From NCBI RefSeq assembly GCF_001441615.1, contig NZ_LAXJ01000016.1:124001-188000 (forward strand): DNA of 64,000 nucleotides, in the 5' to 3' direction. Each line of letters starts with the position of its first letter. Position 1 is the stretch's first letter. Source of the stretch: Roseovarius atlanticus (GTDB lineage Bacteria > Pseudomonadota > Alphaproteobacteria > Rhodobacterales > Rhodobacteraceae). Shown here piece by piece: positions 19,030-26,989 of this stretch. The notes under the pieces were generated by a model. That model was not told where the DNA came from and made no database searches. It saw nothing but the letters and a program-made list of their open reading frames with translations. Both the position numbers and the translations under genes were made by a program.

Positions 19030-20808
19030 ATGAGCGAGACCCAAGACAAAGGCTATCAGGTTCTGGCCCGGAAATACCGCCCCGAGACCTTTGCCGATCT
19101 CGTGGGCCAGGACGCCATGGTGCGCACGCTCAAGAACGCGTTCGAGGCCGACCGCATCGCGCAGGCCTTCATCATGACCGGCATCCGCGGCACCGGGAAA
19201 ACCACCACCGCCCGGATCATCGCCAAGGGCATGAACTGCATCGGCCCCGACGGCAATGGCGGTCCCACCACCGATCCCTGCGGCCAGTGCGAGCATTGCA
19301 AGGCCATCATGGAAGGCCGGCACGTGGACGTGCTAGAAATGGACGCGGCCTCGAATACCGGCGTCGGCAACATCCGCGAAATCATCGAAAGCGTGCACTA
19401 CCGCGCCGCCTCGGCCCGCTACAAGGTCTACATCATCGACGAGGTTCACATGCTGTCCACGGGCGCGTTCAACGCGCTTCTGAAGACGCTCGAGGAACCC
19501 CCCGCGCATGTGAAGTTCATCTTCGCCACCACCGAGATCCGCAAGGTGCCGGTGACGGTCCTCTCGCGCTGCCAGCGTTTCGACCTGCGCCGGATCGAAC
19601 CCGAGGTGATGCTGGACCTCCTGCGCCGCATCGCCACCGCCGAAAACGCCCAGATCGCCGAGGATGCGCTCGCCCTCATCACCCGCGCCGCCGAAGGCTC
19701 CGCACGCGATGCCACCTCGCTGCTGGACCAGGCCATTTCCCACGGCGCCGGAGAGACCACCGCCGAACAGGTCCGCGCCATGCTGGGCCTCGCCGACCGG
19801 GGCCGCGTCATGGATCTCTTCGACCTCGTGATGAAGGGCGACGCCGCGGGCGCCCTGACTGAGCTCTCCTCGCAATACGCCGAAGGCGCCGACCCGATGG
19901 CGGTCCTGCGCGATCTGGCCGAGGTCACCCACTGGGTCAGCGTGGTCAAGATTACGCCGGAGGCCGCCGAGGACCCCACCATCGGCCCCGACGAGCGCAC
20001 CCGCGGCGGCCAGATGGCCGAGGCGCTGCCGATGCGCGTGCTGACCCGCATGTGGCAGATGCTGCTGAAGGCGCTGGAAGAGGTCGCGGCGGCCCCCAAT
20101 TCCATGATGGCGGCCGAGATGGCGATCATCCGCCTCACCCACGTGGCCGACCTGCCCACCCCCGAGGATCTCGTGCGCCGCCTGCGCGACAATCCTCCAT
20201 CCGGGCCTCCCTCCGGCCCCGCGCCCACGCCGCCCTCCGGCGGCAACGGCGCATCCCTCGGCGCGCCCGCGCCCCAGCCCGGCCAGTCCGGCGGATATGC
20301 CCCGACGCAAACGTCCGGCGGCGGCCATGGCAGCGGCGTCACCGCGCTCGCCACCCAGGCCGAGGCCGCCCTGGCGCATTACCCCACCTTCGACCACGTG
20401 GTCGAACTCATCCGCGCCCACCGCGACGTGAAACTGCTGGTCGAGGTCGAAACCTGCGTGCGCCTCGCCGCCTACCAGCCGGGCCGCATCGAATTCGTCC
20501 CGACCGACAACGCACCCACCGACCTCGCCCAACGCCTCGGCACGCGACTGCAAACCTGGACCGGTAACCGCTGGGCCGTTTCGGTGGTCAACGACGGCGG
20601 GGCCGAAACTATCGCCGAAATCCGCGACGCCGCCCGCAACGCACTGGAACAGCAGGCTCGCGAACACCCGCTGGTCATGGCCGTTTTCGCCGCCTTCCCC
20701 GAGGCGCGCATCGACGACATCCGCACGCCCGAGGATATCGCCGCCGAGGCCCAGGCCGACGCGCTGCCCGAAGTGGACGAAGAATGGGACCCCTTCGAAG
20801 AGGACTGA
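19030..20808 (+). CDS. dnaX: DNA polymerase III subunit gamma/tau
   Basis: Clamp-loader motor subunit, 592 residues. The AAA+ domain has Walker A GIRGTGKTT (51-59), the Zn module with Cys70, Cys84, Cys87 and Cys90, Walker B IIDEVHM, and the SRC sensor in VTVLSRCQRFDLR. A Pro/Gly-rich linker (about 390-440) leads to a C-terminal tau domain that binds polymerase alpha and DnaB. AAGG lies 6 nt before ATG. The usual ybaB and recR genes do not follow; instead a small membrane protein gene overlaps its 3' end by 25 bp. Confidence 0.97.
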   Translation: MSETQDKGYQVLARKYRPETFADLVGQDAMVRTLKNAFEADRIAQAFIMTGIRGTGKTTTARIIAKGMNCIGPDGNGGPTTDPCGQCEHCKAIMEGRHVDVLEMDAASNTGVGNIREIIESVHYRAASARYKVYIIDEVHMLSTGAFNALLKTLEEPPAHVKFIFATTEIRKVPVTVLSRCQRFDLRRIEPEVMLDLLRRIATAENAQIAEDALALITRAAEGSARDATSLLDQAISHGAGETTAEQVRAMLGLADRGRVMDLFDLVMKGDAAGALTELSSQYAEGADPMAVLRDLAEVTHWVSVVKITPEAAEDPTIGPDERTRGGQMAEALPMRVLTRMWQMLLKALEEVAAAPNSMMAAEMAIIRLTHVADLPTPEDLVRRLRDNPPSGPPSGPAPTPPSGGNGASLGAPAPQPGQSGGYAPTQTSGGGHGSGVTALATQAEAALAHYPTFDHVVELIRAHRDVKLLVEVETCVRLAAYQPGRIEFVPTDNAPTDLAQRLGTRLQTWTGNRWAVSVVNDGGAETIAEIRDAARNALEQQAREHPLVMAVFAAFPEARIDDIRTPEDIAAEAQADALPEVDEEWDPFEED

Positions 20809-21194
20809 TCCTGTCCGCGCTCCTGGTCCTGCCCGCCTCCGCCCGCGCACAGGACGTTTGCGCCAAGGTCCGCCCCGATTGGGACGGCGCGCCCGTCCCG
20901 GCGTGGGAAGAGGCGATCCTGCTCTTCGGCTCGCCCGCCGCGCTGGTCCTGCTCTTCGCCTCCGCCCTCGTCCTGCGCTTCCGCAGCGCATGGGGCGCAC
21001 TGGCAGTCTTTGTCGGCTGGAGCCTCCTCGTCTCGGCCTTCACGATCTACGACCCCACCGGCGGTCAGCGCATCGCCGCGGCCGCCGAAGGCTGCATCGG
21101 CTCGCCCGCGCTCTTTGTCGCCATCGTCATGGTCATCGGCGTGGGTCTCTTGCTCTACACCGGCAGGCCGAAGGACGACACGCCTCGCGCCTGA
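20784..21194 (+). CDS. Small membrane protein, unknown function
   Basis: A 136-residue protein starting inside the 3' end of dnaX in another frame. It has a cleavable signal peptide (residues 1-22, ending SARAQ), a pair of Cys residues (DVCAKV and EGCIGS) and three membrane spans (about 43-63, 69-86, 108-126). I do not recognise the family. The open frame and hydrophobic spans make it more than an overlap artefact, and the start ATG at 20784 is the only one giving a signal peptide. Translational coupling to dnaX is likely. Confidence 0.65.
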   Translation: MGPLRRGLILSALLVLPASARAQDVCAKVRPDWDGAPVPAWEEAILLFGSPAALVLLFASALVLRFRSAWGALAVFVGWSLLVSAFTIYDPTGGQRIAAAAEGCIGSPALFVAIVMVIGVGLLLYTGRPKDDTPRA

Positions 21195-21275
21195 CCCCGC
21201 GCGCCTCCCGCGCACTGCCTAAAAATCGCCCAAAACGCATGATACGCACCTGCGCCGGGGGCGAAAGGCGATACG

Positions 21276-21500
21276 ATGTCAGTCGGATTCAACAGACCGT
21301 CCCACGCGCACGCGCAGATGCGCCGCTGTCACCGTTGCACCGGCTCGGGCCAGGCCCCCTGCCAGGTCTGCTTCGGCCAAGGCACCACCCACCGGCGACT
21401 GGACCGCTTCGGCAAACCCGTCCACGACCGCTGCGACGGCTGCTTCGGACGCAAGACCACCCGCTGCGGGCTCTGCAACGGCGAAGGCTTCATCGCGTAG
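21276..21500 (+). CDS. DnaJ-type zinc-finger mini-protein
   Basis: A 74-residue protein made almost only of a DnaJ-like cysteine-rich domain. Four repeats are visible: CHRCTGSG, CQVCFGQG, CDGCFGRK and CGLCNGEG, so eight Cys for two zinc sites; the third repeat lacks the second Gly. There is no J domain or peptide-binding domain. AAGG is 8 nt upstream of the ATG. It is immediately before the nitrile hydratase genes, so a chaperone or metal-handling role there is possible but not shown. Stop codon lies inside the hairpin repeat 21495-21519. Confidence 0.82.
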   Translation: MSVGFNRPSHAHAQMRRCHRCTGSGQAPCQVCFGQGTTHRRLDRFGKPVHDRCDGCFGRKTTRCGLCNGEGFIA

Positions 21501-21519
21501 GGTGGGTGAAAACCCACGC
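21495..21519. repeat. Intergenic hairpin repeat, copy 2
   Basis: Matches the element at 3531-3554 apart from one extra base in the loop (GTGGGT-gaaa-ACCCAC). The TAG stop of the zinc-finger gene (21498-21500) is within it. Confidence 0.6.
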
Positions 21520-21572
21520 TCCGCCACCGACCCCCATGGACACACCCCGTCGGGCTGTCCTACGCTCCCCCC

Positions 21573-21908
21573 ATGACCGACACACCCGAACACCGCTGGC
21601 ACGACATGGGCGGCCAATCCGCCGGACCCATCCCGATGGAAGGTCACGATTTCGCCCTGTGGGAAAAACGCGTCGACGCCTTGATGGTGCTCTGCGGCGC
21701 CAAGGGCCTCTTCACCGTCGACGGGCTCAGGCGCGCGCTTGAGGACATGGGCGAAGACGCGTTCGAGAAATATTCCTATTACGACCGCTGGATCGCCGCC
21801 ACCAACCAGAACCTCATCGAGGCGGGCGTCTACAGCCTCGAGGAACTAGGCCAGCGCATGGAAGACATCGCCAAGCGCGGCGCCACCTATGGCGAGGCGC
21901 AGGCATGA
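21573..21908 (+). CDS. Nitrile hydratase beta subunit, N-terminal half (split subunit)
   Basis: A 111-residue protein equal to the N-terminal half of nitrile hydratase beta. It begins with HRWHDMGGQSAGPIPMEG, which corresponds to the conserved N-terminal arm, and has the helical part FEKYSYYDRWIAATNQNLIEAG that packs on the alpha subunit. It ends where the SH3-like C-terminal half would start; that half is the next gene, overlapping by 4 bp (ATGA). The same division is known in thiocyanate hydrolase, where beta and alpha chains equal the two halves. Whether the substrate is a nitrile, thiocyanate or another compound cannot be said. Confidence 0.85.
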   Translation: MTDTPEHRWHDMGGQSAGPIPMEGHDFALWEKRVDALMVLCGAKGLFTVDGLRRALEDMGEDAFEKYSYYDRWIAATNQNLIEAGVYSLEELGQRMEDIAKRGATYGEAQA

Positions 21909-22177
21909 CACCCTCGGGCACGAAGGTCCGCGTCAAGGCGATGACCCCCCCGGGCCATATCCGCGCGCCCTTCTACCTGCGCGGCAAAACGGGCGAGATC
22001 GAACGCGTCCTGGGGCCTTTCAGAAACCCCGAGCAACTGGCCTATGGCCTGCCCGCGTCCCAGAAAATCCTCTACCGCGTCCGTTTCACCATGGCCGAAC
22101 TCTGGGGCGACGCGGCGGAAAACCCCGCCGACACGCTGGACGCCGAGATCTACGACCACTGGCTGGAAGAGGCCTGA
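21905..22177 (+). CDS. Nitrile hydratase beta subunit, C-terminal SH3-like half
   Basis: A 90-residue protein matching the beta-barrel C-terminal half of nitrile hydratase beta: TKVRVKAMTPPGHIRAPFYLRGKTG (in two blocks), then VRFTMAELWGD, the family's terminal strand. It starts within the stop of the preceding half-gene and is one nucleotide from the alpha gene. A simple frameshift does not explain the split, since both halves have proper starts and stops. Together with the genes on either side it should form an (alpha-beta)-type hetero-oligomer in the cytoplasm. Confidence 0.85.
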   Translation: MTPSGTKVRVKAMTPPGHIRAPFYLRGKTGEIERVLGPFRNPEQLAYGLPASQKILYRVRFTMAELWGDAAENPADTLDAEIYDHWLEEA

Positions 22178-22178
22178 C

Positions 22179-22823
22179 ATGCCCCACGACCACCACGATC
22201 ACCTCTCGCCCTCGGGCCACCCTTACCGGCAGGACAACGATGCGCCTCTCACCTATTTCCAACGCATGGAAATCGCCGTGCGCGAACTCCTGATCGAAAA
22301 GGGCCACCTCACCCAGGCCGAGATCGCCACCCAGATCGACAGGATGGATGCCCGATCCCCTGCCAACGGCGCCGCTGTGGTGGCGCGCGCCTGGACCGAC
22401 CCGGACTTCAAGGCGCGGCTGATGGAAAACGCCGGCGACGCCACCCGCGACATGGGTTTCGACATCGGGCCGCTGCACCTGGTGGCGGTCGAGAACACCG
22501 CCGACACCCACAACATGATCGTCTGCACGCTCTGCTCGTGCTATCCACGCAACCTCTTGGGCCTGCCGCCCGACTGGTACAAGACCCGCGCCTACCGCTC
22601 GCGCGCGGTCCGAGAACCCCGCGCCGTGCTGCGAGAATTCGGCCTGGACCTGCCCGAAACCACGCGCATCCGCGTCCACGACAGCACCGCCGACATGCGC
22701 TACATCGTCCTGCCCGCTCGGCCCGTCGACACCGACGGCATGGACGAGGCCGCGCTGGCCAAGCTGGTCACCCGCGACTCCATGATCGGCACCGGCCTGC
22801 CCCTCGCGCCTGAAAACACTTGA
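22179..22823 (+). CDS. nthA: Nitrile hydratase alpha subunit, cobalt type
   Basis: Catalytic metal-binding subunit, 214 residues. The metal claw is CTLCSC at 116-121, with Thr after the first Cys, which marks cobalt rather than iron enzymes (CSLCSC). The two later Cys are normally oxidised to sulfinic and sulfenic acid. Downstream is YPRNLLGLPPDWYKTRAYRS, conserved in alpha subunits. The His-rich start (MPHDHHDHLS) is unusual and may help metal loading. Gene order beta-N, beta-C, alpha matches scnB-scnA-scnC of thiocyanate hydrolase. No activator gene of the P14K or P44K type is adjacent. Confidence 0.9.
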   Translation: MPHDHHDHLSPSGHPYRQDNDAPLTYFQRMEIAVRELLIEKGHLTQAEIATQIDRMDARSPANGAAVVARAWTDPDFKARLMENAGDATRDMGFDIGPLHLVAVENTADTHNMIVCTLCSCYPRNLLGLPPDWYKTRAYRSRAVREPRAVLREFGLDLPETTRIRVHDSTADMRYIVLPARPVDTDGMDEAALAKLVTRDSMIGTGLPLAPENT

Positions 22824-22854
22824 GGCAGCTCCGCCCCCGGCGTATCCCCTGCCC

Positions 22855-23787
22855 ATGAGCCCCGAGCCCGAAACGATCCCCCTTGGCGAACGCCTGACCG
22901 GCGCGGTCCTCGTCGCCCCCATCCGCATGGCCCGCCTGCTGCCCTACCGCTGGCGCATCCCCGTCGCGGCCTGGCTGACCACCCGCGTGCTGGCGCCCCT
23001 CGCGGGCTACCGCAAACGCGTCCGTGAAAACCTCGCCCTCGTCCGCCCCGACCTGTCGCAAGCGGAAGTCGAGGCACTGGCCCGCCGCGTGCCCGACAAT
23101 GCCGGGCGCAACATGATGGAACTCTACTCACCAGAGTTTCCCGACCATGCCCGCAAGTCGCCAGTGGTGGGCCCCGGCCTGCCGGACGTGCGCGCCGCCC
23201 GCGACGCCGGCCGCCCGGTCATCTTCGTGACCGGGCATTTCGGCAGCTTCAACGCCGCCCGCATGGCGATGATGGAACAGGGCTTCAACATGGGCGTCTT
23301 CTATCGCCCCATGGCCAACCGCCCGTTCAACTCGCATTACGTGCAGGCCATGGCCGCCCTGTCAGAGCCGATGTTCGAACAAGGCCGCAAAGGCATGATG
23401 CAGATGGTCAAGCACCTGCGCTCCGGCGGCGTGCTGGCGATCCTCAACGACCTCAACGCCCATGACGGCGTGCCGCTCGACTTCTTCGGCAAACCTGCGC
23501 TCACGTCGCTCGCCACCGCCGAGATGGCGCTGAAATTCGACGCGCTGTTGGTCCCGGTCTGGGGCCTGCGCGACCCCGACGGTCTCAACTTCACCATCCA
23601 CACCGAGACGCCCATCGCCCATTCCGACCCGGTCACCATGACCCGCGAATTCAATGCCCGGCTGGAAGCCGCCGTGCGCGACAACATGGAACAATGGTTC
23701 TGGATCCATCGCCGCTGGAAAGACGGCACCGGCCCGCTGGCCGATCGCGGCGCCGAATACCTGCGCGAACTGGAAGAAAAAGCCTGA
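22855..23787 (+). CDS. Lysophospholipid/lipid A acyltransferase (LpxL/HtrB-like)
   Basis: Inner-membrane-associated acyltransferase, 310 residues. The acyltransferase domain holds TGHFGSFNAARMAM with the conserved His, the block GVFYRPMANRPFN, and LNDLNAHDGVPLDFFGKPA, which corresponds to the substrate loop (DQ in LpxL replaced by DL here). The tail WFWIHRRWKD is the WxHRRWK motif of LpxL proteins. It probably adds a secondary acyl chain to lipid A, though the exact substrate (lipid A or another lysolipid) is not fixed. Start at 22855, 31 bp after nthA, has only a poor RBS. Confidence 0.85.
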   Translation: MSPEPETIPLGERLTGAVLVAPIRMARLLPYRWRIPVAAWLTTRVLAPLAGYRKRVRENLALVRPDLSQAEVEALARRVPDNAGRNMMELYSPEFPDHARKSPVVGPGLPDVRAARDAGRPVIFVTGHFGSFNAARMAMMEQGFNMGVFYRPMANRPFNSHYVQAMAALSEPMFEQGRKGMMQMVKHLRSGGVLAILNDLNAHDGVPLDFFGKPALTSLATAEMALKFDALLVPVWGLRDPDGLNFTIHTETPIAHSDPVTMTREFNARLEAAVRDNMEQWFWIHRRWKDGTGPLADRGAEYLRELEEKA

Positions 23788-23822
23788 TCCAAAGGTGCGG
23801 CTGCGCCGCGCTCTATTTTTCG

Positions 23823-23842
23823 TCGAGGGGCCAGCCCCTCGA
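23823..23842. other. Strong hairpin after the acyltransferase gene
   Basis: TCGAGGGG-CCAG-CCCCTCGA is a perfect 8-bp inverted repeat 36 bp after the acyltransferase stop. No T-run follows on the plus strand; a T-run precedes it. It may be a member of a dispersed intergenic element or a weak terminator. Confidence 0.45.
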
Positions 23843-24056
23843 GCACCCCGGAGTGTTGTCCTAACAGTGAAGCCGAAAACGGTTTCACGGTTCCCGAAAT
23901 ACTCCCGCCGGAGGGGTGTCCTCGCTTTGTCATACGTTTGAACTGCGTATCACCGGAATAAATCTTCCTTTAGTCGGAAAACCTAAGATCTCAGTACGTC
24001 CCGGAATGACCCGTGAAGTGCGAAGCCAGAACGTATATAAAACGGAGGATATTATC

Positions 24057-24260
24057 ATGGCAAAATCTAATGCATTCACAGTCGCAAAACTCAAATCTCT
24101 CCCTACAGGCAAGCATAGCGATGGCCTGGGCCCGTGGACGAGCGCTACGAATGTAAAATCATTTCTGCCGGAAAGCCGATGTTCAATCTCAAGGCCGGCA
24201 GCGGCCAGGTCATTGGAACCAGCCAATCCTATACCAGCGCTTCGGCAAGCGAAAATATAG
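24057..24260 (+). pseudogene. Integrase N-terminal remnant (tyrosine recombinase type)
   Basis: A strong RBS (GGAGG, 8 nt spacing) leads to MAKSNAFTVAKLKSL and then GKHSDGLGPW, which resembles the N-terminal arm domain (DUF4102-like) of P4-type tyrosine recombinases, where GxxSDGxGL is common. After about 27 residues the frame loses similarity and stops at 24260, and there is no catalytic domain nearby. So it looks like the 5' stub of an integrase whose body was deleted. The call rests on a short motif and is only moderately sure. Confidence 0.45.
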
Positions 24261-24316
24261 ACGCGTCTGTGGAATCCAATGCGCCCAGTGCGCGGGTCGA
24301 CGACCAGACAACCTGA
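24134..24316 (+). CDS. DUF1508 (YegP-like) small protein, possibly truncated
   Basis: The 60-residue frame contains FNLKAGSGQVIGTSQSYTSA, then ESNAPSARVDDQTT, which fits a single DUF1508 repeat as found in YegP. The GTG start at 24134 has no visible RBS and lies inside the integrase remnant, so the original N-terminus may be lost. YegP-type proteins have no settled function. Could be an intact mini-protein or a fragment fused by the same deletion that broke the integrase. Confidence 0.55.
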   Translation: MDERYECKIISAGKPMFNLKAGSGQVIGTSQSYTSASASENIDASVESNAPSARVDDQTT

Positions 24317-24486
24317 TGTAAGGGAATTCTGCTTGTTTCCCCGCGCCGCAAAGCATCGTCCCGATGTAACGCAGGCCGACGATGCAATTGATCCAACCTG
24401 TAGCACGCATTGGGGTAAGGTCAGTGGGCAAAAAGCGCGAAATTTGTCTTATGTTGCGTTGTCCGCTTGCACGCTAAGCAGTGTCG

Positions 24487-26922
24487 TCAGTTGAGTTCCA
24501 TTTTCAGCCGTTCAAGCTGTGCTTCGAGGTTTTCTGTGAAAGGTCGGCTGCGTTGTTCATCCCGCAAAAGCTCGGATGCTATCCCGTACTGGTGAAGAGC
24601 CTTTTTCATTTGCCCAAGGGACAAGTAGACCTCGGCCAAATGGTACTGCACCTCCGGATCTGAAACCAAAGTTCCGGCTGCGTCTTCAAGATACTCAAGT
24701 GCCTCAGCGTCGTTGCCAAGCTGATGGGAGATCCATCCATACGTATCCTGAAACTGAGGTACCTCCGTGCCGCGCAATCGGCGCGCGATAGCAAAGGCAC
24801 GTTCCAGACTCACCCTGTCGCTGTGGTAGTTGGCCAAGAGGCTTGCAAGGTTGTTGGCGATCACTACGGACGTGCTGTCGGCTGAATAAAGATCTTTGTA
24901 GATAGCGATCGCCCGGTCGACATCGCCTTGCTCCTCGGCTTCTCCAGCGGCGGCCCAGTTGAGCTTGGTGCTTGCAGGAAGCGCCTCTAGCGACCGGGCC
25001 AGCACAGATGACGCAGCATCGGTGTCACCGTGTCGGCGGTGAAGCTTGTACAGCGTAAGCCAGACCGCCTCGGCCTCGGGAATGTCCGCAAGGATCCCTT
25101 CGAGTGCGGTGATCGCTTCATCCAATTGCCCGCTTTCGATCAGACTGGCAGCACGCAGATATTTCAGGGTCGGGTTGTCAGGATCCTTTGCTAGAAGGTC
25201 ATTTGCGTATCGCACCGCGCCAGCAGCGTCGCCTTCGGTCAGTCGCAGACGTATGATCGCGGGCGCTGTCCTGAGCGTCGCGCCGTCTTCCGCAAGCCCC
25301 AGCAGAAAATCTTCGAGTTCTTGGGCCCGGTTGCGCGCGGCGAGGTTTCTTACAGTCAGCTCGTGGGCAAAGTTCTGTGCTGTATCGCCTTCTTGTTTTT
25401 CAAGTGTCGAGATGACATGCGCGCTTCGAGCCCAATCCTCCTTGCGCACGTAAAGGTCCCCCAGTGAGGCGAGAAGGTACAGATGTCCCGGCCGCATACG
25501 AAGGGCAGACAACAACACCTCCTCGGCGGCCAAAAGTTTGTCGCTGCCCAAAAGATACCGCGCATAGCGCAAGCTCTCTTCGGGGGAGAACAGCGACGCT
25601 TCGGCGGCGAGAGATAGCATGTTACCCATGAGGTCCGCATCGCCGGCGCGTTCATATGCGGCGGCCATGAGAGACATGGTGTCAGCGTCGCGCGGTGCGA
25701 AATCCAGGGCCGTGCGGAGCTGAATGATCGCCTCGGCGGGACGGTCTTCCTCAATCAGCCACTCGGCCTTGATTTTGAGTGCATCGATTTGACCCGGATC
25801 ATCAGCCAGCACCTCCTCCACAAGCGTTTTAGCGCTATCGATGGCACCTGTTACAAAGTGCATTTCCGCCAGCGTGACCTTGATGCTGCTGGTCCTGTCA
25901 GATGGATCGGCACTTTGTAGGATTTTCTGCATTCCGGTTATGGCTGCCGAATGCTTGCCGGTTTCAAAAGCCAGTTCCGCTCGCGCAGCCTGCAGCATCC
26001 GCGGCTCCAGTGGCGGATCCTGAAGAAGCCTGTCGATTTCTTCGATCGCTGCTGACGGACCGACATATGTCCTCAGGAAGGCGATAAGATCGGTCGTCGT
26101 GTCGTGCACGTCCGCCGTCCCCGCTTTCTCGAGGCGATACCGAAGATAAGCTTCGGCGGCGTTAATCCGGCCCTGAGAGATGTGGCGAGCGATGAGAACC
26201 CTATGCAGGCCTTGGTCGGGATACCGCGCGACCATGTCCTCCAGTTGGGCGATTACGTCGCTCTCGCGCCCAAGCTCTTCAAGCACGCCCAGGCGTTGCC
26301 GGAAAAGCTCGAAGTTGTCTACCTGCTCCAGGCCATTGTCGATTGCAGTCAGGGCCGCATTCCAGTCTCGATTTCGGATCAGGTCGTCGATCAGGACCTG
26401 GCGCGCAATTGTCAGTGTTGGATCACTGGCCAGCAAAGCACCCGCGCGATCGACCGAAGCAGCGGTCTCTGTGCGGTTTTCTGCGAGCAGAGCACTACGG
26501 TAATCGAGACCTACGCGCAGCGAGAGAAGCAGCGGATCGGACGGAGCAAGCCTTTCGGCAATCGCGAGATGACGCGCCGCTTCATCCCAATCGCGAAGCT
26601 CTGTTGCCAAGCGGGCCAGCGCACGACGACTGGCAAGATGCTCGGGGTCCTGTTCGATCAGACGGAGGTACTGTGCATAGGCTTCTTCGAAATGGCCTCG
26701 ACGCTCCTGCGCTTCGGCATAGGCAAGCTGCGCGCCAGTATGCGTCTCGTTGAGTTTGAAGACGTTTCGGAACTCGACAAGCGCTCGGTCGATATCCCCT
26801 TCTTCCAGAAGGGCCAGCCCTTTCTCAAAATGCTTTTCAGCCCGCTTTTCGGCCGAGTCGCAAGCTGCGAGATAAAGGGACAATGCCACCACCGCCCCGA
26901 GGGACATCATGCGCTTGAGCAT
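24487..26922 (-). CDS. prsT: TPR-repeat lipoprotein, PrsT-like (exosortase/EPS system)
   Basis: An 811-residue lipoprotein with signal peptide and lipobox LAAC (Cys21), followed by tandem TPR repeats over nearly its whole length, first seen from AEKHFEKGLALLEEGDIDRA onward. This size, lipobox and repeat content match PrsT proteins that accompany exosortase/PEP-CTERM and exopolysaccharide loci; they are thought to scaffold polymer assembly or export in the periplasm. It lies 67 bp after the ExoY-like gene on the same strand. GC content is visibly lower than in the backbone. The exact PrsT label is by context plus architecture. Confidence 0.75.
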   Translation of the reverse strand: MLKRMMSLGAVVALSLYLAACDSAEKRAEKHFEKGLALLEEGDIDRALVEFRNVFKLNETHTGAQLAYAEAQERRGHFEEAYAQYLRLIEQDPEHLASRRALARLATELRDWDEAARHLAIAERLAPSDPLLLSLRVGLDYRSALLAENRTETAASVDRAGALLASDPTLTIARQVLIDDLIRNRDWNAALTAIDNGLEQVDNFELFRQRLGVLEELGRESDVIAQLEDMVARYPDQGLHRVLIARHISQGRINAAEAYLRYRLEKAGTADVHDTTTDLIAFLRTYVGPSAAIEEIDRLLQDPPLEPRMLQAARAELAFETGKHSAAITGMQKILQSADPSDRTSSIKVTLAEMHFVTGAIDSAKTLVEEVLADDPGQIDALKIKAEWLIEEDRPAEAIIQLRTALDFAPRDADTMSLMAAAYERAGDADLMGNMLSLAAEASLFSPEESLRYARYLLGSDKLLAAEEVLLSALRMRPGHLYLLASLGDLYVRKEDWARSAHVISTLEKQEGDTAQNFAHELTVRNLAARNRAQELEDFLLGLAEDGATLRTAPAIIRLRLTEGDAAGAVRYANDLLAKDPDNPTLKYLRAASLIESGQLDEAITALEGILADIPEAEAVWLTLYKLHRRHGDTDAASSVLARSLEALPASTKLNWAAAGEAEEQGDVDRAIAIYKDLYSADSTSVVIANNLASLLANYHSDRVSLERAFAIARRLRGTEVPQFQDTYGWISHQLGNDAEALEYLEDAAGTLVSDPEVQYHLAEVYLSLGQMKKALHQYGIASELLRDEQRSRPFTENLEAQLERLKMELN

Positions 26923-26989
26923 ATAAGGTTTCCCGTCTCTTCTTTTGTGTCTGGCGTGGTCCCTTTTCTGACAGCACCCTCAGTCTAGT

